From NCBI GenBank assembly GCA_947489235.1, contig CANLDE010000006.1, positions 1-37,852 of the forward strand: DNA of 37,852 nucleotides. Direction: 5' to 3'. The notes below the pieces were generated by a model. That model was given only the letters and a program-made list of their open reading frames with translations, was not told the origin of the DNA and did no database searches. The position numbers were made by a program, and so were the translations under genes. This DNA is from Micrococcales bacterium. Its GTDB lineage: Bacteria; Actinomycetota; Actinomycetes; Actinomycetales; Microbacteriaceae. Position 1 is the stretch's first letter. Each line of letters begins with the position of its first letter. Positions 30,816 through 37,852 of the stretch are shown piece after piece.

Positions 30816-30968
30816 GTTCTTCTACCATCCGGACTTTAACCGTCGGTTCTGGAGTTTCACCAGATCAACCGCCAAACCAAATACCTAGGTATTCGTTGCC
30901 ATTGAAGGCAGCTTGTCGGGTCGCGGACTATAACCGCCGGTTCAGATTTACACTGACCCCGAAGAACT
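30816..30968 (-). ncRNA. FMN riboswitch (RFN element)
   Basis: Minus strand GTTCTTCGGGGTCAGTGTAAATCTGAACCGGCGGTTATAGTCCGCGACCCG...GGCGGTTGATCTGGTGAAACTCCAGAACCGACGGTTAAAGTCCGGATGGTAGAAGAAC matches the RFN consensus; located before ribD. Confidence 0.97.
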
Positions 30969-31035
30969 GTTGTTACCTGTAAAGCATGGCAGATTTAGGG
31001 CCTAAATGCGACCAAATCAGCCAGAGGCGAAAGAA

Positions 31036-31941
31036 TTAGCCCTTTACAGAACCTGCCAGCAGACCTCTTACGAAGTAGCGCTGAAGGGCAAAGAAGACAA
31101 TCAGAGGCACAATCATGGATACGAATGCACCTGCTGTTAGCAGTTCCCAGCCGCTACCTCTAGAACCAACCATCTCAGCGATACGAACGGTCATTGGAGC
31201 AACCTGCTTCACACCACCACCGAAGGTAAGACCTACTAGCAGATCGTTCCATACCCAAAGGAACTGGAAGATGGAGAACGATGCGATAGCTGGAACAGAT
31301 AGTGGAAGAACAATCTTGCTAAACAGAGTGAACCAGTTAGCTCCATCAACACGTCCTGCTTCAATCAGTTCTCGAGGAATCTGTGAGAGGAAGTTGTGTA
31401 GAAGGAATACAGCCAAAGGCAAACCAAAGATGGTGTGCGCAATCCAGATTGGAATAAAGGTTCCGGTGATACCAAGATCAGGGATAAGTGTTACTCCACC
31501 TATTACTAGTCCCTTTGAGAAGAGCTGCAATAGCGGAATAAGAGTTAGCTGAAGAGGCACAACCTGAAGACCAAAGATGATGAAGAAGATTGTGTCTTTT
31601 CCTCTGAAGTTAAACCACGCCAAAGCATAGGCTGCAAACAATGCCAGAGTGATTGGGAAAACAACTGCTGGAATGGTTAGAGCAAAGCTGTTGAAGAAGA
31701 ACTGGAACAGTGGCGGGTTAGTAGTTGATCCCTGGAATAGCACCTGAGTGTAGTTATCCAAGGTAAAGGTCGGGTTAGTAAAGAAAGTCCACCAACCTGA
31801 TTGGTTGATGTCCTGCTCTGGTCGGATTGAAGAAACCAATAGACCAAAGGTAGGAATGGTCCAAAGAACAGCGACGATAACTGCAATTGCTGAAGCTACT
31901 GGGGATGCAAATATGTCTTTAGCTTTTTTGTTGATAGCCAT
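31036..31941 (-). CDS. Carbohydrate ABC transporter permease (MalG/AglG-like)
   Basis: Six-TM permease with ELIEAGRVDGANWFTLFSKIVLPLSVPAIAS (EAA loop). Confidence 0.93.
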   Translation of the reverse strand: MAINKKAKDIFASPVASAIAVIVAVLWTIPTFGLLVSSIRPEQDINQSGWWTFFTNPTFTLDNYTQVLFQGSTTNPPLFQFFFNSFALTIPAVVFPITLALFAAYALAWFNFRGKDTIFFIIFGLQVVPLQLTLIPLLQLFSKGLVIGGVTLIPDLGITGTFIPIWIAHTIFGLPLAVFLLHNFLSQIPRELIEAGRVDGANWFTLFSKIVLPLSVPAIASFSIFQFLWVWNDLLVGLTFGGGVKQVAPMTVRIAEMVGSRGSGWELLTAGAFVSMIVPLIVFFALQRYFVRGLLAGSVKG

Positions 31942-32951
31942 TAGCGTTCAGTCCTCTCACGTCTTAACTGTCTGATGTTGTAAGCGATGATTGGTAGAAC
32001 ACAAAGCAAAAGAATCACGGCTAGTGCGCTTCCCTGACCATAGTTCATCTGTCTAAAGCTCTGGGAATACATTTCATTAGCAATAACGTTGGTCTCGAAG
32101 TTACCACCGGTCATGGTTCTAACAATGTCGAATACCTTCAGGGTTCCAATAGCGGTTGTGGTCAGCACAACAATTACTGTTGATCGAATCATTGGGATGG
32201 TTACTCGAAGGAAACGCTTCCAGTTTCCAGCACCATCAAGCATGGCTGCTTCTACTACTTCATCAGGAACGTTCTTCATAGCTGCTGAGATAACAACCAT
32301 GCAGAAACCGGTCTGAATCCAAATCATTACAAGGATTAGCAACAGGGTGTTCATCGGGGCTTCGAGTAGCCAGTTAGGAGGGTTTACTCCAATGGCTTTG
32401 GAGAGGGCACTGAACAGACCGATGTCTGGCTTGTCTAGGTTTGGTTGGAAGCTGTAAACAAACTTCCAGATAACACCTGCACCGACGAATGAGATCGCCA
32501 TTGGTAAGAAGATTAAAGATTTCACAATGCCGGGACGCTTCATGCGGTCTGTCATATAAGCAATAGCAAGACCAAGCAGAGTGGAAAGAATAGGAACTAC
32601 TAAAACCCAGATGGCTGTGTTTCGAAGAACAATCAGAATCTCAGGGATTGTGAAAGACCATACGTAGTTATCAAAGCCAACAAACTCTGTGCTGTCTGCG
32701 TTCATGAAAGACATGACGAGAGTTCTAAGTGTTGGATAAACAAGACCGACAAGAAGTAATAGGACTGCAGGAGCTAGGAAGACCGCGTACTTCAACCATT
32801 CCTGAACTCTTACATTGACTCTAGAGGCCAATAGGAAGACTAAATAAACAATTGCAGCGAAGGCCGCTAGCGAAACAATGAGCAGAATTAGGTTCGGGAA
32901 AATCACTTCCCAAGGGGTCTTGCGTGCTGCAACGAACGCGGTGTTTATCAT
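31941..32951 (-). CDS. Carbohydrate ABC transporter permease (MalF/AglF-like)
   Basis: EVVEAAMLDGAGNWKRFLRVTIPMIRS (EAA loop); TAATG coupling to the next permease. Confidence 0.92.
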   Translation of the reverse strand: MINTAFVAARKTPWEVIFPNLILLIVSLAAFAAIVYLVFLLASRVNVRVQEWLKYAVFLAPAVLLLLVGLVYPTLRTLVMSFMNADSTEFVGFDNYVWSFTIPEILIVLRNTAIWVLVVPILSTLLGLAIAYMTDRMKRPGIVKSLIFLPMAISFVGAGVIWKFVYSFQPNLDKPDIGLFSALSKAIGVNPPNWLLEAPMNTLLLILVMIWIQTGFCMVVISAAMKNVPDEVVEAAMLDGAGNWKRFLRVTIPMIRSTVIVVLTTTAIGTLKVFDIVRTMTGGNFETNVIANEMYSQSFRQMNYGQGSALAVILLLCVLPIIAYNIRQLRRERTER

Positions 32952-32973
32952 TTATTTCCTGACTTTGTTGAAA

Positions 32974-33011
32974 TGGGGTGTGGCTTTCACTTTCGTGTCC
33001 ACCACACCCCA
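32974..33011 (-). other. Intercistronic stem-loop between binding protein and first permease
   Basis: Minus strand TGGGGTGTGG...CCACACCCCA 10-bp stem enclosing CAC-GAAA-GTG; no U-tract follows. Confidence 0.75.
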
Positions 33012-33035
33012 CTACAAGGGTATAACTAGCCTAAT

Positions 33036-34373
33036 TTAGTTCTTAGGCCATGACTTCTCGATTGCATCAAGAACAGCCTCGTCGGACTTGTCTTCTGCAA
33101 CCCATGCGGTCATTTCCTTCCAGAAAGTACCTGCACCAACAGCAGCTGGCATAACGTCAGAGCCGTCGAAGCGGAAGGTTGTTGCGTTCTTTAGGATCTG
33201 AACAGCAACCTTGTTTACTGGGTCAGCAACGTTTGCTTCGTCTAGACCCTTGTTAGCTGAGAACCAACCACCAAGTTTTGCCTTGTTGTTGTTCCATAGC
33301 GGAGTGGTTAGGAAGTGCTGTAGAGCTGCAACTTCGCCACGGTCTGAGAAAGCTGCTACGAACTCTCCACCACCAAGTGCTGGCTTGTTGTCAGCTGATG
33401 CACCTGGGAAGTAGAACACTGAGATTCCGTTTGCTTCTTCTGTGTTAGAAGGGTCAACGATTACAGCTCCGTGGTCAGCAGCAAGGATTCCACCAATGAA
33501 TGATGCCTGACGGTGCATTGCACATGTACCATCAACAATTCCTGCTCCACCATCTTGGAAAGTAGTAGTCGCGATTGACGCTACGTCACCAACATAGTCA
33601 GGGTTCTTTAGGATCTTGCCTGCTTCACCGATTGCTGTAGCTACAGCTGGGTCGTTGAAAGGAATACCGTGTGTAACCCAAGCGTCATAGGTCTCTGCAT
33701 CTGCGGTGCGAAGCATGATGTCTTCCATCCAGTCAGTACCAACCCAACCAGTTGCTTCACCAGAACCGAAACCAGCACACCATGGCTGGATCTGTCCGTC
33801 AGCAGCAATCTGGTCAGATAGAGCTAGAAGCTCATCCCAAGTTGTTGGGATTGTGTAGTTGTTGTCCTTGAATACCTTCGGGTTGTACCAAACGAATGAC
33901 TTCACGTTAGCTCCTAGTGGAGCAGCGAAGAAGGTTCCGTCTACAGTTCCGTAGTTCTTCCAGTCTGGTGAGTAGTTAGCGTCAACTGACTCGCTCAACT
34001 TTGCAGATGCAGGAACTAGGCTGTCAGCAAACTTAGCTAGTAGGCCTGGCTGTGGGAAGATCGCTAGATCAGGTGCAGTTCCACCTTCAACGCGAACAGC
34101 AATCTGAGCTTCGAACTCCTGAGTACCGTTCCAGTTGACAGTGATTCCTGTACAACGCTCGAAGTCAGCGAATGACTCGACGAATAGGTCAGCTTCTGGA
34201 GCAATGATGGTTGTGTATACCTCAACCTCAGTACCTTCGAAGCCCTTGTAATCTGAATAGTTGTCACAGTTGGCGCTGTCATTGTTGCTTGCTGGCGCAC
34301 ATCCTGCTAGAAACAGCGTTGCAACCACTGCAGAAGCAGTAGCAGCTAGAACGCGCTTTGTCTTAAAGCTCAT
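33036..34373 (-). CDS. ABC transporter extracellular solute-binding lipoprotein (alpha-glucoside/oligosaccharide type)
   Basis: Lipobox LFLAGC; overall COG1653-type sugar-binding protein (NWNGTQEFEAQIAVRVEGGTAPDLAIFPQPGLL, DWMEDIMLR). SD GGAGaaattaATG. Confidence 0.92.
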   Translation of the reverse strand: MSFKTKRVLAATASAVVATLFLAGCAPASNNDSANCDNYSDYKGFEGTEVEVYTTIIAPEADLFVESFADFERCTGITVNWNGTQEFEAQIAVRVEGGTAPDLAIFPQPGLLAKFADSLVPASAKLSESVDANYSPDWKNYGTVDGTFFAAPLGANVKSFVWYNPKVFKDNNYTIPTTWDELLALSDQIAADGQIQPWCAGFGSGEATGWVGTDWMEDIMLRTADAETYDAWVTHGIPFNDPAVATAIGEAGKILKNPDYVGDVASIATTTFQDGGAGIVDGTCAMHRQASFIGGILAADHGAVIVDPSNTEEANGISVFYFPGASADNKPALGGGEFVAAFSDRGEVAALQHFLTTPLWNNNKAKLGGWFSANKGLDEANVADPVNKVAVQILKNATTFRFDGSDVMPAAVGAGTFWKEMTAWVAEDKSDEAVLDAIEKSWPKN

Positions 34374-34398
34374 TAATTTCTCCTTGATAGTAATGGGC

Positions 34399-34417
34399 GA
34401 AGCGTAGATTACGCTTC
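34399..34417. promoter_or_regulatory. Perfect 8+3+8 palindrome, candidate operator of the sugar ABC operon
   Basis: GAAGCGTA-gat-TACGCTTC about 26 nt upstream of the binding-protein start and just downstream of a -10-like TATATT (minus strand, 34429-34424). Confidence 0.55.
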
Positions 34418-34673
34418 AGCAACAATATAGCCTTAGAAAAGCCCTATTTCGAGGAAAGATTCTTACACTGCGATAACGATTTACCAAATTCCCCAAGGAG
34501 TGCCATTTGGTTGCTGTTTAGCATCTTTGAAAGTTGCGGATCCCAGTAATCCAGACATATTTCACTAAAGCTTGGGAACAACTAGACTTGCAGGGCTGTC
34601 ACAAAGTACTTTCGATAGAAAAAACTTAGTGAAGCTAGGAAACTAGGTTGAAGCACCATTTTGAGAGGGAAAA

Positions 34674-35054
34674 ATGAGGTTTATGAAGAGGGCAATAAGG
34701 CCCTGGCAAAAAGTGCTCATCGGTGCTGCTTTGGTTCTGTTAGTTGCTTTTGGGGCCGGCTATTCAGCCGGATTGAGGCTTACCGCCTGGACACCAGGCA
34801 ATTTTCAAGTCTGTTCAGATACGGTGGATTTTGCCTCAGACTACACGCCACCTCCCAGAACTGCTGAGGAGCAGGCTGAATTCGAAAAGTATTGCCCAAA
34901 TTCCTATTGGGGCGAATGGAACATCACAAAACCAAGCGGTGAAAGGGGTTGGGAGCTTGTGGGATATTTCAGCTTCTGGCGTCCGTATTGGGGAGTAACC
35001 TGGCCTGATAACAATTTGGGCGTTTACGGCCCAAAGCAAAAACCTACCAACTAG
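34674..35054 (+). CDS. Small N-terminally membrane-anchored protein of unknown function
   Basis: SD GAGAGGGaaaaATG; [34 protein letters not shown] (TM) followed by a 90-aa Trp/Tyr/Pro-rich exported domain with two Cys. Confidence 0.7.
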   Translation: MRFMKRAIRPWQKVLIGAALVLLVAFGAGYSAGLRLTAWTPGNFQVCSDTVDFASDYTPPPRTAEEQAEFEKYCPNSYWGEWNITKPSGERGWELVGYFSFWRPYWGVTWPDNNLGVYGPKQKPTN

Positions 35055-36058
35055 TGAGCCTTAACAAACCCAATACGGTCATAGACAGTGGCAAGGGTTT
35101 GCTCCGCTACTGCTCTAGCCTTCTCGGCACCTGAGGCTAGTAACTTGTCCAGTTCGGTTGGGTCACTCATTAGGTCGTTAGCTCTATCTCTAATTGGGCC
35201 TAGAGCGTTGATGACAACATCTGCTACTTCACCTTTTAGAACACCGTAGCCAGCGCCAGCAAAGCGCTCTTCTAGTGAAACTAGAGATTCACCGCTAATA
35301 GAGGAGTGAATAGATAAGAGGTTAGAAACACCTGGCTTGTTTTCCCAATCGACTCTGATGCTTGCATCAGTGTCTGTGACAGCACTCTTGATCTTCTTCA
35401 TGATGGTTGAATCATCATCCATAAGGTTCACAAGACCCTTAGGGTCAGCTGCTGATTTAGACATCTTTGCAGTTGGGTTCTGCAGGTCATAGATCTTTGC
35501 TGTTTCTTTGAGGATATGAGCTTCAGGCATAGTGAAGGTTTGACCAAATCTTGAGTTAAAGCGTTCTGCTAGATCACGAGTGAGTTCAAGGTGTTGTCTT
35601 TGGTCTTCACCAACTGGAACTGCCTTTGGTTGATACAACAAGATGTCTGCTGCTTGCAGGATTGGGTACGTAAACAGTCCAACAGAAGCGGAATCACTTC
35701 CTGCTTTTTGTGATTTGTCTTTGAACTGAGTCATGCGGCTAGCTTCACCGAAACCGGTAATGCAGTTAAGCACCCAAGCAAGTTCAGCGTGAGCTGGAAC
35801 ATGGCTTTGCACGAATAGTGCTGAGTCTTGAGGGTTGATGCCAGCTGCAATATATTGAGCAGCGGTTCTTCTGGTGTTAGTTCTAAGTTCGTTAGGGTCT
35901 TGAGGAACTGTGATGGCATGCAGGTCAACAATGACATAGAAGGCATTGAAGTCTCTTTGCATGATGACCCAGTTGACTAGGGCTCCAAGGTAGTTACCTA
36001 AATGCAGAGAAGATGCACTCGGCTGCATGCCGCTTAGAAGATTCGCTTTGCCAGTCAT
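35051..36058 (-). CDS. trpS: Tryptophanyl-tRNA synthetase
   Basis: [24 protein letters not shown] (HIGH-like), [11 protein letters not shown] (KMSKS). Start set at [10 protein letters not shown] (36058), 1 nt after the xth stop. Confidence 0.96.
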   Translation of the reverse strand: MTGKANLLSGMQPSASSLHLGNYLGALVNWVIMQRDFNAFYVIVDLHAITVPQDPNELRTNTRRTAAQYIAAGINPQDSALFVQSHVPAHAELAWVLNCITGFGEASRMTQFKDKSQKAGSDSASVGLFTYPILQAADILLYQPKAVPVGEDQRQHLELTRDLAERFNSRFGQTFTMPEAHILKETAKIYDLQNPTAKMSKSAADPKGLVNLMDDDSTIMKKIKSAVTDTDASIRVDWENKPGVSNLLSIHSSISGESLVSLEERFAGAGYGVLKGEVADVVINALGPIRDRANDLMSDPTELDKLLASGAEKARAVAEQTLATVYDRIGFVKAH

Positions 36059-36059
36059 G

Positions 36060-36887
36060 TTAGATAGCGTACTCAACAACAACAGGGGAATGGTCTGTGA
36101 AACGGGTATCGTAGCTAGCTGCTCTATGAACCTTGTAGTTAGAGGCAACTTTGGCTAGCTTCGGTGTGGCTAGTTGATAGTCAATTCTCCAGCCGGTATC
36201 AGTATCAAAGGCTTGACCTCTATAACTCCACCAGGTGTATGGACCAGGAACATCTGGGTGAGCTGCTCTTCCTAGATCAACCCAACCCTGCTTATGCATC
36301 CAGGTATCAAAGTATGCACGTTCTTCAGGAAGGAAGCCTGCATTCTTTAGATTTCCCTTCCAGTTCTTTATATCCAGTTCTGTGTGACCTACGTTTAGAT
36401 CTCCCACAACAACCACCAGGCCATCTTCTTTTCTAAGTTCGGCCATGCGCTTGGTCATTGCATCTAGGAACTTGTATTTCTCTACTTGCTTGAGGGTATC
36501 AACTTCACCGGAGTGAACGTATGTGCTGATGACAGTTACGGTCTTGGTCTTGATCTTGAAATCAACTTCAAGCCATCTACCCGCACTATCAAAGCTCTTT
36601 GGCCCTAGGTTGGTTCTTGATGCAGCTGCTGGCATCTTCGAAACTATGGCTACACCTGCCCTACCTTTAGCGGAGGCGTTGTCATGAAGGATATGCCACT
36701 TAGTGCCATCATTCTGTTGCTCTTCAATGGCCTTGAAGATCTCTTCTAAATCAGTGGTTTCTGCTCTTACCTCTTGAAGGGCAATAACATCAGGGGAGTG
36801 TTCAATAACCCACTCTGAGAAGCCTTTCTTGAAGGCGGCTCTAACGCCATTGACGTTGATAGTTACTACCTGGAGATTAGTTGGCAT
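36060..36887 (-). CDS. xth: Exodeoxyribonuclease III
   Basis: [73 protein letters not shown]. Confidence 0.94.
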   Translation of the reverse strand: MPTNLQVVTINVNGVRAAFKKGFSEWVIEHSPDVIALQEVRAETTDLEEIFKAIEEQQNDGTKWHILHDNASAKGRAGVAIVSKMPAAASRTNLGPKSFDSAGRWLEVDFKIKTKTVTVISTYVHSGEVDTLKQVEKYKFLDAMTKRMAELRKEDGLVVVVGDLNVGHTELDIKNWKGNLKNAGFLPEERAYFDTWMHKQGWVDLGRAAHPDVPGPYTWWSYRGQAFDTDTGWRIDYQLATPKLAKVASNYKVHRAASYDTRFTDHSPVVVEYAI

Positions 36888-36920
36888 GGGACAAGTTTAA
36901 GGTCATCTTAGACTTGTCAG

Positions 36921-37852
36921 GTGAGTGAACGCGTATTAGTTGGAGCTGGTGTTGGTACCGGTGTAGCCATAGCTAATGCATTCATATACAGATCAGATCG
37001 CTATGTCCCTTGGGATAGCGAGAGTGCTGGCTCAAGTAGGGGGCTTTTAGCCGTTAAGGCTGCTTTAGCAGAAGTAGCTAGAGAAATAGATGTAGCAAGG
37101 CAAAACACTGACTCGGAATCCGCTGACATTCTTGATGCTCTGAAACTTGTCTTAGAAGATCACTCACTAATGGAGAGCATCAAGGTTCGGCTAGCTGATG
37201 GGGCTAACTCGCAGCGAGCAGTTAGCGGTGCATTCAAAGCAGCAGCTTCAGCTTTGGCTCAACTTGGCACATACTTTGCAGAACGCTCAGCTGATATCAC
37301 TGCCTTGGGCGAGAGAGTGCTGGACAAGCTTGTCGGCAAAGAAGATTTGAGTTGGCCAAGTAAGCCATTTGTTTTAGTGACGGACAATCTTGGTCCAATA
37401 GAAATGGTGAAGTTACACACAAGTTCCATCGTTGGATTAGTTACCAGCCTTGGTAGTCCGACCTCGCATACCTCCATCCTGGCTAGGGGAATGAATCTGC
37501 CAACGGTTGTTTCTGTCAGCGGGACTGAGTTTGTTAAAGTGGGTGACCAACTGATCGTTGACTCATCAAGTGGTCAGATTTTAGTAAACCCTGATGAATC
37601 TGAATTAGACCAATACATACAAGCTTTGCCATCTTGTGTTCCAGAAATCCTAGGTTCAGTTGACGAGTTTAATTTGCCAGTAAAGCTCTATGCCAACCTA
37701 GGTTCAAGTTCAGAAGGGGCAGCGGCTCTAGCCTTTGGTGCACAAGGGGTTGGCTTGTTTAGAACTGAACTTTTGTTCTTAGGTGAAAAGGTGGCACCTT
37801 CTCTGGATACCCAAGTTCTTGAATACTCAAGACTTCTAGAACAGTTTCCGAA
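36921..37852 (+). CDS. ptsI: PTS enzyme I (phosphoenolpyruvate-protein phosphotransferase), 3'-truncated by window edge
   Basis: GTG 36921 MSERVLVGAGVGTGVAIANAFIY..., LKLVLEDHSLMESIKVRL (HPr-binding domain), LVTSLGSPTSHTSILARGMNLPTVVS (phospho-His loop), GAQGVGLFRTELLFL. Open to the window end; absent from the supplied ORF track. Confidence 0.93.
   Translation, partial: MSERVLVGAGVGTGVAIANAFIYRSDRYVPWDSESAGSSRGLLAVKAALAEVAREIDVARQNTDSESADILDALKLVLEDHSLMESIKVRLADGANSQRAVSGAFKAAASALAQLGTYFAERSADITALGERVLDKLVGKEDLSWPSKPFVLVTDNLGPIEMVKLHTSSIVGLVTSLGSPTSHTSILARGMNLPTVVSVSGTEFVKVGDQLIVDSSSGQILVNPDESELDQYIQALPSCVPEILGSVDEFNLPVKLYANLGSSSEGAAALAFGAQGVGLFRTELLFLGEKVAPSLDTQVLEYSRLLEQFP

Noticed and set aside
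31115-31552. 145-aa + strand ORF opposite the sugar permease
   Set aside because: Low-plausibility antisense ORF; the minus-strand permease is well supported.
34661-34867. 68-aa + ORF overlapping the 34674 gene in another frame
   Set aside because: The 34674 frame has the better SD, a clear TM and longer coding; the alternative looks random.
1-37852. Prophage, transposon, toxin-antitoxin, R-M island or CRISPR-Cas system
   Set aside because: No integrase, transposase, TA pair, nuclease partner, cas gene or repeat array was recognised; most genes are housekeeping or transport.

Overview
This window looks like dense, mostly core-genome DNA from an actinobacterium. A low-GC, compact Microbacteriaceae-type genome is my inference from gene content and codon usage; no database was searched. 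In order it carries: a truncated GDPD gene; a PcrA/UvrD helicase; sucC-sucD; a large DUF6350-like membrane protein; purN-purH; mdh (-); a two-gene heterodimeric ABC exporter; icd; a glycine-rich, Ig-repeat surface protein; purU (-); a ZTP (pfl) riboswitch with glyA-folD; two small secreted proteins (-); a homodimer-type ABC exporter (-); an orphan N6-adenine-type methyltransferase (-); a NodI/NodJ-like ABC-2 transporter with two permeases; a small 4-TM protein; ribH-ribBA-ribE-ribD behind an FMN riboswitch (-); a sugar ABC transporter (binding protein plus two permeases, no ATPase); a small membrane-anchored orphan protein; trpS and xth (-); and the 5' part of ptsI (EI), which runs off the right edge. 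I see no CRISPR array, tRNA, rRNA, transposase, prophage or recognisable defence island, and no clearly new multi-gene system. The items most worth a second look are: (i) a probable frameshifted mini membrane protein with a hairpin-sequestered Shine-Dalgarno upstream of purU; (ii) a 4-TM protein that appears to be the last gene of the FMN-riboswitch operon; (iii) convergent gene pairs sharing a CTAG stop, with hairpins inside the 3' coding ends; (iv) a start-proximal 8+3+8 palindrome and an intercistronic GAAA-loop hairpin in the sugar ABC operon; (v) a Cys-paired repeat surface protein; and (vi) an orphan methyltransferase.
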